Assembly: GCF_015291705.1 (NCBI RefSeq)
Contig: NZ_CP030050.1
Span: forward strand, 1,984,001 to 2,048,000
From: Bradyrhizobium arachidis
GTDB lineage: Bacteria; Pseudomonadota; Alphaproteobacteria; Rhizobiales; Xanthobacteraceae
Direction: 5' to 3'
DNA length: 64,000 nt
Under the pieces are notes generated by a model that was not told the DNA's origin, made no database searches, and worked only from the letters and a program-made list of their open reading frames with translations. The position numbers were made by a program, and so were the translations under genes. Positions 10,213 to 19,715 of the stretch are shown piece by piece (positions within the stretch are counted from its first letter, which is position 1; each line of letters begins with the position of its first letter).

Positions 10213-11517
10213 GTGAGCAAGATCGTGACAGAGATTGAACTGCGTGCACCCCTTGATAACGTCGAGGAAGGCACGCTCGAGTTCGAGGGCAAGCGCTACC
10301 TCGACGGCCGCGCCTCCGATCCGCGCGAACTTGGCTGGATGTGTGGTGCGCCGCCGCCCGAAGATAGGCGCGTCACCTTCGAGAGCGACACTTCGTTCGA
10401 TTTCCCGCAGAAGCGCTGGTCGCTGTCGCACATGCGCGAGCTCGTAGCGACGGTGAACGTGTGGCGTGGGCAGGGCACGCCTTCGCAGTTCGAACACAGC
10501 GACAAATCCGCCGACATTGACGCGCTTGCTTTTGCGGATGGGGATGGCCGCATCCGCCGCTTTGACGGGGCGCTGCTCGACACCTACGCCGATGGCATCG
10601 TGGTGCTGCATCGCGGGCGCACCGTCTACGAGCGCTACTTCGGCGCGCTCGAGCCGCAGCTGCCGCATGCGTGCTACTCAGTCACGAAGTCGTACGCGGG
10701 TACGCTGACGGCGGCATTTGTGCAGGAAGGCGTGCTCGACGACTCGAAGATGATCCCGCACTATCTGCCGGAGTTGAAGGGCACGGCGTGGGAGGATGCC
10801 ACGCTGCGTCAGGTGATGGACATGCAGACCGGTCTGGCGCATACCGAGGAGTACACGGACGAGCGCTCCGATGTCTGGGCGTATAGGATCGCCAGCGGTC
10901 GGCGGCCGCGGCCCGCTGGTTACCTCGGCGCACAGACCTTATGTGACTACCTACGGACCGTGCGCAAGCAAGGTACACACGGCGAAGTCTTTGCTTACAA
11001 GACCGTCAACACCGAAGTGATGGCCTGGGTCATGGCTTGTGTGACCGGCCGCTCGTTCGCGCAACTGCTGCACGAGCGCCTGTGGGCGCCGCTCGGCTGC
11101 GAGGAGGACGGCTATGTCATCGTCGATCCGGCCGGCATGCCGTCGGCGGGCGGCGGCCTGAATGCGACCCTGCGCGACCTAGCGCGCTTTGGCGAGTTGA
11201 TCCGGCGTGAAGGCGAGTGGAACGGCAAACAGCTCATTCCCGCGTCCGTCGTGCACGACGTACAAAGGGGCGGCGACCCCGCCAAGTTCCCCTACAAAGG
11301 ACTGCCCGGCTACTCGTACCGCAGTATGTGGTGGGTGTCGCACAACGAGTTGGGCGCGATCGAGGCGCGGGGCCAGCACGCGCAACGTCTTTATGTCGCG
11401 CCGAAGGCGGAGATGGTAATCGCGCGCTTTGCATCGCACCCCCTGGCATCGGCAGGCCACAGCGACACAATCAGCGTGCCGCAGATGCTGGCATTGGGGC
11501 GAATGCTGCGCGAATAA
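10213..11517 (+). CDS. Serine hydrolase, beta-lactamase class C / NylB (6-aminohexanoate-dimer hydrolase) type
   Basis: 434 aa, GTG start with AAAGGA just upstream. Beta-lactamase/transpeptidase-like fold: the S-x-x-K motif is S156-V-T-K159 (CYSVTKSYAG), a Tyr-containing motif lies at Y262 (AYKTVNTEVM), and the C-terminus contains GGGLNATLRDLARFGELI. No signal peptide is visible, as in cytoplasmic NylB-type amidases. Likely reaction: hydrolysis of an amide or ester bond in an imported compound. It pairs with binding protein 1, and a near copy (27698) pairs with binding protein 3, so the pair appears to be a functional unit. Confidence 0.85.
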   Translation: MSKIVTEIELRAPLDNVEEGTLEFEGKRYLDGRASDPRELGWMCGAPPPEDRRVTFESDTSFDFPQKRWSLSHMRELVATVNVWRGQGTPSQFEHSDKSADIDALAFADGDGRIRRFDGALLDTYADGIVVLHRGRTVYERYFGALEPQLPHACYSVTKSYAGTLTAAFVQEGVLDDSKMIPHYLPELKGTAWEDATLRQVMDMQTGLAHTEEYTDERSDVWAYRIASGRRPRPAGYLGAQTLCDYLRTVRKQGTHGEVFAYKTVNTEVMAWVMACVTGRSFAQLLHERLWAPLGCEEDGYVIVDPAGMPSAGGGLNATLRDLARFGELIRREGEWNGKQLIPASVVHDVQRGGDPAKFPYKGLPGYSYRSMWWVSHNELGAIEARGQHAQRLYVAPKAEMVIARFASHPLASAGHSDTISVPQMLALGRMLRE

Positions 11518-11882
11518 TCTGGTGGATGAGTAAGCATGGAGTTGCGCTCCTCCTTAATCGCATGACGATGGCCTGTGAGTTCAGGTATGTTCGGTTACGG
11601 GATCAGGGTGTCCTTGGATACGGGTTACGTGGAAAACTTGAGGGATAAGCCTGCGACTGATTTCGCCAGTTTGACCAATTTTAGATCCAGCGGCAGGCGA
11701 GCGAATGGTTCGAGCACTACCTCCGACCCTAAGATCCGCGGGCTAACATCTCCGGAATGCTCGCGTGAAGGATATCGGCTAGAAGTGTCTTTACGTTACT
11801 TTCGATCGTCTTTATCCGCACGCGCGTAAAACGGCGCGCAATATACCCGACCACCGCTGCCCTAAAAGTTTGGAGTTTAAAA
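11518..11882. other. Intergenic region, nothing recognised
   Basis: 365 bases between the serine hydrolase and the gamma-glutamyltransferase-like gene. No gene or terminator was identified. A ribosome site GGAG precedes the next start by about 8 bases. Confidence 0.3.
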
Positions 11883-13652
11883 ATGGCATCCATGAATTCC
11901 ACGGGCTCCGCGGATTCAGCAACAGGGGCAAGCCAGCAGAGCGCATTCAAAGCGTGGCGACCGGTAATTTCGGCTCGCCGGCACGCGATCTCCAGCGGGC
12001 ATTATCTTGCGTCGCACGCTGGATTCGAGATTTTGCAGGCAGGCGGTAACGCGATTGATGCGGGCGTGGCCGCAGGCCTTGTGCTAGGGGTCGTACACAG
12101 TGATCAGGTGAACATCGCCGGAGTCGCGCCCATGATCATTTGGGTGGCGGATAGAGCCGAACTCGTGTCCATCGATGGCGTCGGGCAATGGCCCGCGAAG
12201 GCGAGTTGTGAGTTATTCTTGCGTCAGCATGAGGGCCAAGTACCCGAAGGCATATTGCGGACGGTAATCCCCGCCGCGCCTGCGGCTTGGCTTGAAGCCC
12301 TCAAACGCTACGGAACGATGTCATTCGGAGACGTCGCGACCTTCGCGGTACGCTTCGCGCGAGAAGGGTTTGTAATGTATCCCTTCTTGGCTGAGCAGCT
12401 TCAACTCGTGGCGCACAAGAATGCGCGCTGGCCCTCGAATCGTGAAATCTATCTCCCGGAAGGAATAAGCCCGGCTGTCGGAGATATCTTCATCCAACGC
12501 GATCTAGCGCGAAGTCTGCAATACATGATTGACGAGGAAACTGCCGCGATCAGCCGTGGCGGCGACCGGATCAGTGGGCTGCAGGCGGCCCGAGATGCCT
12601 TTTACCGCGGCGACCTGATGCGCGCAATCACGAACTTTCATGCAGAGAATGGTGGATTACTTACCGAGCAGGACATGGCGACATACCACGTCAAGCTGGC
12701 TCCGACCGTGTCGACCAAGTTCGGGGATCTAGACGTGCACTCGTGCGGATTCTGGAGTCAGGGTCCGGCCTTGCTGCAGGCGATCAATATCCTCGCGGGC
12801 TTTGATCTTCGTTCTCTCGGCCACAATGAGGCCGAGTACGTTCATGTCGTCGCCGAAGCACTCAAGCTTGTGTTTGCCGACCGCGAAGCATTCTACGGAG
12901 ATCCCGACGTAATCCATGTGCCCGCCGACATGCTGCTGTCGCCGGCATACGCCGAGATGCGCCGAATGTTGATTCGAAAAGACAAGGCATGGCCAGAACT
13001 TCCACCCGCTGGAAACAACGTCAGCAGCTCCACAGTTGCTCACAATGAGAGCGACGATGGGCAGTTCGATACATCGCATGTCGCCGTCGTCGACGGACAC
13101 GGAAACGCAATTTCCATTTGCCCGAGCGACACCTGCAGCGATACAATTGTCATTCCTGGAACCGGTCTCGCTCCTTCCTCGCGCGGCTCGCAATCGTGGG
13201 CAAATCCTAAACATCCATCATCCGTCGCGCCGGGCAAACGCCCGAGGCTCACCCCGAACCCCGCGATGGTGTTTCGCCAGGGCAAGATGACGATGCCCAT
13301 CGGCAGCCCGGGTGGCGACAGTCAGGTCCAGGCGGTGCTACAGGTATTGCTCAATATATCGGTGTTCGGAATGGACCCTCAGATGGCCGTCGAGGCGCCA
13401 CGATTCATTACTTATAGTCACCCTGATTCTTTCGCGCCGCACACCGCATTTCCTGGCCGACTGTGCCTGGAAGGACGGTTTTCTGAAGCAACAGCCGACG
13501 TATTGTCACAACTCGGTCATAAGGTCGTCTTATGGCCAGATCGTTTATGGCGCGCCGGCGGCGTGTGTCTCGTTCGCCATGATCGCGATAGAGGCGTCCT
13601 GGAATGCGGCGCCGATCCGCGACGAGCCGCCGCTTACGCGCTTGGATGGTGA
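11883..13652 (+). CDS. Gamma-glutamyltransferase family Ntn-hydrolase
   Basis: 589 aa. The N-terminal region has the family signature ILQAGGNAIDAGVAAGLVLGVV. The autocatalytic Thr is T397 in FDTSHVAVVDGHGNAIS, and PNPAMVF with PIGSPGGDSQVQAVLQVLLN marks the small subunit. No signal peptide is seen, unlike the periplasmic Ggt of E. coli, so it may act in the cytoplasm, as in the GGT-like oxamate or 4-oxalyl amidohydrolase groups. The usual residues after the gamma-glutamate site are changed (SICPSDTCSDT), so the substrate may not be glutathione. It lies within cassette A between the NylB-like hydrolase and an M24 protein and probably cleaves gamma-amide bonds. Confidence 0.87.
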   Translation: MASMNSTGSADSATGASQQSAFKAWRPVISARRHAISSGHYLASHAGFEILQAGGNAIDAGVAAGLVLGVVHSDQVNIAGVAPMIIWVADRAELVSIDGVGQWPAKASCELFLRQHEGQVPEGILRTVIPAAPAAWLEALKRYGTMSFGDVATFAVRFAREGFVMYPFLAEQLQLVAHKNARWPSNREIYLPEGISPAVGDIFIQRDLARSLQYMIDEETAAISRGGDRISGLQAARDAFYRGDLMRAITNFHAENGGLLTEQDMATYHVKLAPTVSTKFGDLDVHSCGFWSQGPALLQAINILAGFDLRSLGHNEAEYVHVVAEALKLVFADREAFYGDPDVIHVPADMLLSPAYAEMRRMLIRKDKAWPELPPAGNNVSSSTVAHNESDDGQFDTSHVAVVDGHGNAISICPSDTCSDTIVIPGTGLAPSSRGSQSWANPKHPSSVAPGKRPRLTPNPAMVFRQGKMTMPIGSPGGDSQVQAVLQVLLNISVFGMDPQMAVEAPRFITYSHPDSFAPHTAFPGRLCLEGRFSEATADVLSQLGHKVVLWPDRLWRAGGVCLVRHDRDRGVLECGADPRRAAAYALGW

Positions 13653-14605
13653 CACACAGCTACTGGAAGAGCTGACGACCTGTCGTCGCGCGCCTGACTC
13701 ATCTGGCACCTTACGAGCCCCTCCGAACCGAACCCGGTAAATGTCGCCACCACCAACGGAGACATTCTACGGCTCCCAGCGCATTTTCGCAGTGAGAACC
13801 AGTCATTTTGGGCCTGGGCGGAGCAATCGTCTAGAACCCACGCCTCGTGCAAAAAGTAGCGTCAGTATACCAAACATCGGATCGAACGTTTTCAGCACAG
13901 CTGGCCGACGACAATCTTTTGCAGAAGTTCTCTGTGTGGAATTCAGCCAAAATTCATTATCGGCTTAGCCGTCCCTTCCGAGCTGCCGCCGGTCGCTTGC
14001 CCCGCGGGCGTGGCGCTGGTTCACCTGAGCACCGTCAGGCCAACCGGACGTGACCTCCTCTTGTACTCCTCCAAAAGAATCATTTTGAGCTAACGACGGT
14101 GAGCACTTGCCGTTCAAAGGAAGAACTTGCGGCATGGTACCTCCCGCAGAAATTGTGCAGAATTGTGCGTAAAAGATATGCATCTCTGCATCCAAAAGGG
14201 AAATTTGCGGCGACCCTAAATAGTACCGGCAGTAAGAATTAAGGAGAATGCTGCCAACCGGAAGCACCCCAAGCTTGCGAACGGGAATCCGCTTTGCGAT
14301 GCGGGCCTCTCAAGATGCCGAACCTGGTCGAGAAATGAACGCTCCCAAAACAAGACGCCTGTACGTTCGGGCATGTGCCGTAAGAAGATCCCGCGCCGGA
14401 TGGCTTGCTGCGCCTGTCATATCGAAAAGCAATAATCGACATCATAGCAATCTCGGAAGGATCGACGATCCTGCGCCTGAACAGCATCTACCGGGCTAAC
14501 GTAAGTTCACATCGAAACAACCAAAAGGCCGGTTCGCCCAAACAAAGGTCTCTCCGTTCCGGCTTAGAAAAACGTCCGTTAACTTAGACAAACAGGATCG
14601 ATTCC
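13653..14605. other. Long intergenic region with recurrent motif
   Basis: About 950 bases without a recognisable gene. A doubled motif, CGCAGAAATTGTGC followed by TGCAGAATTGTGCG, spans 14145-14170 and resembles the leaders of the binding-protein genes. Several short frames are present on both strands but none shows family similarity. Confidence 0.35.
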
Positions 14606-15742
14606 ATGACCCAGATTCCGCTTCTTCCTCCGCCTTTTCCTGCGGCAGAATTCCATTCTCGGCTGAAGGCATTACGCACTGCAATGGCAGCGCGCCAAGT
14701 CGACCTTCTAATCGTCAACCAGTTTGAGCATATCGGTTACTTTGGCGGTTACTGGTCCACGGGGTCCATGTATCACGCATTTCTCATTCCCATTGATGGA
14801 GAGCCGGTCGCCATCTTGCGCGCGCTCGACGCTCCGATCTTTCGCGAACTGAGCTGCTTCACCGAATACGTGGCATTCAACGACAGCGCAAACCCGCTCA
14901 AGACCGTGGCGCAAACAATCCTGGCGAAAGGATATGGGGCCGCAGCTATCGGCCTGGAGTACGACAGCAATTTTCTCACGGTGAACCGAGCGCGTGAGCT
15001 TGAAAGCCTACTGCCCAATGCCAGGATGGTCGATTTCTCGCATATCATGTGGGAAATGCGGCAGGTCAAATCGCCGCTCGAGCTCGTTTACCTTGAGGCC
15101 GCGGCCGAGATCTGCGATCGGGCGGTAAAGGCAGCCTTTGACGTGGCTCAGCCCGGTATCAATGAGCGCGAGGTCTTCACCGCCATGACTGGCGAAGCGT
15201 GGCGCAGTGGTGCAGACAACGGGGCCGTCGCCGTCATGACGTCGGGGCCTCGCTCGTCAATGTTGCACGCCTCGCTCGGGCATCGCACGCTAGCGGAGGG
15301 AGACATTGTACACGTGGAGCCGATACCTCGGTTTCGCGGCTACAGCTCTCGGATGCAGCGTCCGAAATCCATCGGTGCTCCAACCGATGAACAGATGCGG
15401 ACCGCAGAAACAATGATTAGGATTCAAGATGAGCAATATCGTGCCATGAAACCCGGGGCTGAAGCCAAAGAGGTCGATCGGATCCTGCGCGAGGGCATAC
15501 TCGCGGCTGGATTGCGAGACAGCTACACGGGTATCACCGGCTATACGCTGGGTTTCGTGTCCGCACCGCGTCTCAGTGACTTCACGCGTGTCTTCCTTCC
15601 TGACAGCGCCTGGCAGCTGAAGAAAAATCAGGTTTTCCACATGTACACGTCGGCGCGCGGCATGTCCTTTAGCGAAACTATCGTCGTCACGCCCGAGGGG
15701 GGGGAGCGCCTGACCAAAATGGACCGCAGACTTTTCTATTAA
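14606..15742 (+). CDS. M24 (pita-bread) family hydrolase, metal-ligand-poor, creatinase-like
   Basis: 378 aa with a creatinase-type N-terminal domain (residues 1-140) and an M24 catalytic domain. The place where metallopeptidases carry two Asp ligands reads GDIVHVEPIPRFRGYSSRMQ: the first is Glu and the second position is lost. ETIVVTPEGGERL retains a late Glu. This pattern fits non-metal M24 enzymes such as creatinase, or relatives like ectoine hydrolase, which cleave C-N bonds of small molecules rather than peptides. A second M24 gene (19716) occupies the matching place in cassette B. Function on an N-substituted or cyclic amino acid derivative is inference. Confidence 0.85.
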   Translation: MTQIPLLPPPFPAAEFHSRLKALRTAMAARQVDLLIVNQFEHIGYFGGYWSTGSMYHAFLIPIDGEPVAILRALDAPIFRELSCFTEYVAFNDSANPLKTVAQTILAKGYGAAAIGLEYDSNFLTVNRARELESLLPNARMVDFSHIMWEMRQVKSPLELVYLEAAAEICDRAVKAAFDVAQPGINEREVFTAMTGEAWRSGADNGAVAVMTSGPRSSMLHASLGHRTLAEGDIVHVEPIPRFRGYSSRMQRPKSIGAPTDEQMRTAETMIRIQDEQYRAMKPGAEAKEVDRILREGILAAGLRDSYTGITGYTLGFVSAPRLSDFTRVFLPDSAWQLKKNQVFHMYTSARGMSFSETIVVTPEGGERLTKMDRRLFY

Positions 15743-15759
15743 TTCCGGCACGGAGGCAC

Positions 15760-16110
15760 CAGTGTCGCTGCGTCGCCGTCCCTGGTGACGCCATCGCGCT
15801 GCAGACAACCAAGATGATCCCGTAGCGCCCACGGTGACCTCATCCGGCGGACCACTCGAGCCCTGACCATGGCGCCACGGGGGCAGTTGTTGAAGGGCCA
15901 ATAGGCCTGACTCGTGCCCTCCGTTGCAATCACGACAAACGTTCCCTTCGAGGTTAGCTGCTGTTGCCTCGGCCTCATCGCCCGCTTGCCAAGCAAGGGC
16001 AGAAGCGGCGACCAATCACGACCGCTTCGATCTCGTCCAGGATGCTCGCTTCGCGGTGCCTGAACCAGGCCGTCCGCCAAGCTCATCTGACTGACATTGC
16101 GCTCGACCAT
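15760..16110 (-). pseudogene. IS5-family transposase relic
   Basis: The minus strand from the ATG at 16110 begins MVERNVSQMSLADGLVQ and, after a frameshift, continues SILDEIEAVV and SPLLPLLGKRAM. This matches the N-terminus of a common IS5-family transposase (MSFADGLV...LDEIEAL...). The frame is broken and only the N-terminal part is visible. Confidence 0.6.
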
Positions 16111-16423
16111 CGCCCCTCGCCAGAATCAGCCATGATTTAGAGCATCACGCACCGCCTGCAAAGCCCTCGCTGTGCGTGACTTAGCCGATGCAGGCTTCCG
16201 CCAGAATTAGGATATATTGAGTCCTAAACCTCCAGCTCGGCTCCACCAATTGCAAGAAAACTGCGGCCCACCTGGATATGTTTCGATAGACAAAGTTTAA
16301 GCTCGTCCGAACGCCAAACTGATCCAAAGGTCTATAGCAGTGAGACTTCGACGCTGCTGCCTAGCGTGTCGGTATTATTCAGCAATTAGATGTGGGCAAG
16401 GCTGACAATAAGGGGGACGAGGC
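16111..16423. other. Region upstream of binding protein 2
   Basis: No gene. An inverted repeat TCACGCAC (16145-16152) / GTGCGTGA (16172-16179) with a 19-base loop could be a terminator-like or operator structure but has no U-run. The gene downstream has a strong ribosome site (AAGGGGGACGAGG). Confidence 0.3.
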
Positions 16424-18013
16424 ATGGCGATTTGTCGACGTAGTTTCATCAAGGCAGGCGTAGCCACCGGAGTGGCTTTGTCAATTCCTTCGGCCCTGCG
16501 CTCGCAGACAGCGCCCAGTGCCGCGAGGACCGCCCGCATGGTCAAAAGTGGTGACCTCCGCGCCTTCGACCCGGTCTTCTCGTCGGCGACCATCACCGGC
16601 GATCATGCCTTTGCCATCTACGACAAGCTGTTCGCTCCCGACTCGAAGTTCACGTATCAGCCCCAAATGGTTGAGAGGTGGAGCGTTTCTGACGATAAGA
16701 AGACCTATACGTTTGAACTCCGTGATGGCTTGGGTTGGCACGACGGTACCGCCGTGACCGGCGCAGACTGTGTGGCTTCGATTCGTCGTTGGGCTCACGT
16801 TGAGCCCGGTGGCCAGTTGCTGATGGCGCGGGCCCGCGACATCTCGAAAATAGACGACAAAACCTTCAGGATCGTGCTGAACGAACCATTGGGGCTGATG
16901 ACCGAGCTCCTGTGGAGGCCGTTCATGATGCGTGAAACGGATGCTAACCGTCCCCCAACAGAGCAGGTAACTGCAAATATCGGATCCGGACCGTTTAAGT
17001 TCAACGAAGCTCTCGCCAGGCCCGGCGCGAGCTTCACTTATGACCGCAATGACAAATACGTACCCCGCAAGGAGCCACCCGATGGATACGCCGGCGGAAA
17101 GATCGTCAATGTTGATCGTGTCATTTGGAGCAACATAGCTGATCAGCAGACGGCTTTTGCGGCCTTACAGGCCGGCGAGGTGGATTATGTCGAATCACCC
17201 CCTGCCGATCTTTACCCGGCAATCGAAGGTGATCCGAATCTTGCACTTCAACGATTAAACAAGTCGGGGAATCTCCTCTATTTGCGCATGAACTGCCTTC
17301 AGAAGCCGTTTGACAATAGAAAGGCGCGTCAGGCCATGCTTCACCTCGTCGATCAGGAGGCTTTCATGCGTGCCGCGATCGGCAACCCGAATTATTTCAG
17401 GCCTGTTCGCTCCTGGTTTGGAAATGGAACCCCGTACACAAACGAAGAAAACACGGGCTGGTTCAAGAAAGGCGGTAACCCCGAAAAGGCCAAAGAACTG
17501 TTCCGGGAGGCCGGTTATGTGGATGAAAAGGTTGTCATCCTCCAGCCTACGAACATTGCAGTTCTTGACCATGCGGCGCAGCTCTTGGCGGCGACACTTC
17601 GCAAAATCGGCATCAACGCGGAACTGGCGCCCAGCGATTGGGGCGGGCTTGTCGCGCGCAGAGCAAAGAAGGGACCCGTCGAGGATGGTGGCTGGAGCAT
17701 CTTCATTACTTCTGAATCAGATTTCTCTCACAGCTACCCGCTCTTCAATGTGAGTATGTCAGCCAACGGAGAAAATGGTTGGTTTGGCTGGCCCAAGAAT
17801 GATGAATATGAGTCCTTGCGAGTCAGTTGGGCAAATCTGGAGACGCTCGAGGAACGCAAAGCCCTGGCTCTCAAGATGCAGCGAGCGCAATGGGAAGATC
17901 CCGGGTCGATTCTACTAGGCCAGTATTTCTCGGCGATTGCCCGCCGTAAAACGCTCACGGGCCTCATCGGTTTAGTCGACTGGATTCCGATGTGGAACAT
18001 GCAGAAGACCTGA
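16424..18013 (+). CDS. ABC transporter family-5 solute-binding protein, paralogue 2
   Basis: 529 aa. Tat signal CRRSFIKAGVATGVALS, cleavage likely after RSQTA. SBP_bac_5 features are the same as in paralogue 1 (ADCVASIRRW, ANIGSGPFKFNEAL, ILQPTNIAVLDHA). It is 5 residues shorter than the other three, mainly near residue 165, where the 'ILGRYSSP' segment is shortened to LLWRPF. It is followed within 100 bases by a relic of the NylB-like hydrolase, showing that the binding protein plus hydrolase pair existed here too. No transporter membrane genes are adjacent. Confidence 0.92.
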   Translation: MAICRRSFIKAGVATGVALSIPSALRSQTAPSAARTARMVKSGDLRAFDPVFSSATITGDHAFAIYDKLFAPDSKFTYQPQMVERWSVSDDKKTYTFELRDGLGWHDGTAVTGADCVASIRRWAHVEPGGQLLMARARDISKIDDKTFRIVLNEPLGLMTELLWRPFMMRETDANRPPTEQVTANIGSGPFKFNEALARPGASFTYDRNDKYVPRKEPPDGYAGGKIVNVDRVIWSNIADQQTAFAALQAGEVDYVESPPADLYPAIEGDPNLALQRLNKSGNLLYLRMNCLQKPFDNRKARQAMLHLVDQEAFMRAAIGNPNYFRPVRSWFGNGTPYTNEENTGWFKKGGNPEKAKELFREAGYVDEKVVILQPTNIAVLDHAAQLLAATLRKIGINAELAPSDWGGLVARRAKKGPVEDGGWSIFITSESDFSHSYPLFNVSMSANGENGWFGWPKNDEYESLRVSWANLETLEERKALALKMQRAQWEDPGSILLGQYFSAIARRKTLTGLIGLVDWIPMWNMQKT

Positions 18014-18110
18014 CGGGTCCATGACTACTTACATTCCTCACCTGGACCGGGACTGATGAGAGGCGCGCCAGCAATCGAGGGTTAAAAAGTCGAAAATGCG
18101 GGACGGGCTC

Positions 18111-18345
18111 ATGACAGAACTTGGATCGCGTGCATCTCTCGGAAATGTGACGGGCGGTGTGCTCGAGGGCAAGCGCTACCTGGACGGCCGCCCGTCCGAT
18201 CAGCGCGCACTTGGCTGGATGCGCGGTGCGTTTGAGCGCAGCGACAAGTCCCGCGGACATTGATGCGCTTAGCTTCACCGATAAGCAACGCTGGACCCGA
18301 CACTTCAATGAGGCGCTGTTCGACACCCTTGCCGACAGCTCAACA
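18111..18345 (+). pseudogene. Relic of NylB-like serine hydrolase (third copy)
   Basis: From the ATG at 18111 the sequence encodes LEGKRYLDGRPSDQRALGWM, matching residues about 25-43 of the intact hydrolases, then jumps by an internal deletion from GWMRGA to FERSDKS, shifts frame, and continues ADIDALSFTDK and HFNEALFDTLADS. The rest of the gene, including the catalytic domain, is gone. It proves loss of the hydrolase from cassette B. Confidence 0.85.
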
Positions 18346-18431
18346 GAGCGGAGCGCGCTCACCGCGTGAACGATTGGCGTCTCAGAGCCAGTGGTCCCAA
18401 GCGAACTACTACCGACTTGAAGGAGAAACAC

Positions 18432-19115
18432 ATGAAAACTCTTGGCGTTCTGTGCCTATCGAACCGTGGCCTCTACGAGGGCGCTGACCCAGATTTTGGC
18501 CAAGGCATGGCTGACCCGAGACGTTACAAAATCCCCCCAATACTGCGACGTATACCAAGAGCTTGGACCAGCAATATTGTCCCAGGTGATCCTGCGTGCG
18601 CAGATGAATACGCCAAGGCCGCGCAGGAGTTGGTACGAGAAGGAGCTGATGCAATCACATGTGATTGCGGCTTCACGGTGCGCTACCAGCAGGCAATTGC
18701 AGATGCCGTATCGGTGCCCGTCTCGACCTCAAGTCTTCTCTTACTTCCGATGCTGCTATCCAATGTTCCTGCAAACAAGAAGGTTGCCGTACTCACGTAC
18801 GACTCGCGATACTTAGATGCTGGTATAATGGCTTCGCTGAGTATCAAAGACACATCGAGGTTGGTCATTGAAGGATTGGAAGGTACCGAAACCTACGCCT
18901 ACATGTGGGCCGAGAAAGGACAAATCCGTGTCGCGGACGCCCTTTCCGACACCGACGCTATCATCGAAAGTCTCCGCAAGCGCGAAGACATTGCAGCTAT
19001 TCTATGCGAATGTACTTTTTTTGCCCGAGTCTCGCCTCGAATAAGGTCGGCCACGGGACTGCCGGTCTATGATGCTGCACTCAACGCAGCACTCCTCGTG
19101 GCAGCGGTCGGCTAG
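18432..19115 (+). CDS. Aspartate/glutamate/hydantoin racemase superfamily protein
   Basis: 227 aa from the ATG at 18432, chosen for the AAGGAG ribosome site 5-7 bases upstream; the open frame extends to 18366. The two catalytic cysteine positions appear as ITCDCGF (C77/C79) and ILCECTFF (C192/C194), a doubled arrangement with an extra Cys two residues apart at each site. The fold is that of cofactor-independent racemases and maleate isomerase/decarboxylase relatives. Possible roles are epimerising an amino acid released by the neighbouring hydrolases, or acting on a hydantoin. Stop at 19115 is followed by a strong hairpin. Confidence 0.8.
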   Translation: MKTLGVLCLSNRGLYEGADPDFGQGMADPRRYKIPPILRRIPRAWTSNIVPGDPACADEYAKAAQELVREGADAITCDCGFTVRYQQAIADAVSVPVSTSSLLLLPMLLSNVPANKKVAVLTYDSRYLDAGIMASLSIKDTSRLVIEGLEGTETYAYMWAEKGQIRVADALSDTDAIIESLRKREDIAAILCECTFFARVSPRIRSATGLPVYDAALNAALLVAAVG

Positions 19116-19167
19116 CCGCCGACGTCATGACGCGGACGCCTATGCGACAATGGTGTCCGCGCAGACC

Positions 19168-19197
19168 CTGCAGCTGCCCCGATCAGGGCAGCTGCAG
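19168..19197 (+). terminator. Strong hairpin after the racemase-like gene
   Basis: Perfect 12-bp stem (CTGCAGCTGCCC / GGGCAGCTGCAG) with a 6-base loop (CGATCA), 52 bases after the stop codon. There is no U-run on either side, so it may be a Rho-assisted terminator or mRNA 3'-end stabiliser. Its right arm runs into TGCAGAAATTC, the recurrent motif of this window. Confidence 0.5.
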
Positions 19198-19715
19198 AAA
19201 TTCTCAGGAAATTGACACGAAGGCGCAAAGAGTGCGTCTCCCTTATCCGAAGCGGAACTACTTGTTTGCGACCAGCATCCACTGCCCACCAGCTCAGGCT
19301 TAGTCTCAATCAACCACTGCCGCGGGCTGGTTTGTGCACCTGATCGGCCTAGCGGCGTCTTTCTCGGCGGGAGTGCCCACAAAGTGCACGGCATCGCCTT
19401 GAGGGGGAATCATACGCGAGCAGAATGCGGTGCCCTGGTGTCGGCGGTTACCGCCAGATTGTCGATGGCGATGCCAGCAACGAGGAGCGCTTCGAAGAGA
19501 GAAAGTCCGGTGCGTCGATTGGCTCGGTCGGGCAGATGGCGATGTGACCGCGAACGAGGCAGGCGATCTTAAGCCGTTTGATATGAAGATCTTTGTGGGA
19601 CAGTTCATCTGTTCCCGACGACAGGCCACGCCAACCCAGCGCACAAGACGAAAGCGCTGGCGAACGGACGCCAAGTTTCGCGCAATAACTTTTGAATACG
19701 AAACGGAGTAAACAA
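19198..19715. other. Intergenic region, possible relic
   Basis: About 520 bases. On the minus strand a frame near 19450-19600 reads GHIAICPTEPIDAPDFLSS with coding-like composition, but I could not identify it and it is not intact. The M24 gene downstream has a good ribosome site (ACGGAG, 19703-19708). Confidence 0.3.
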
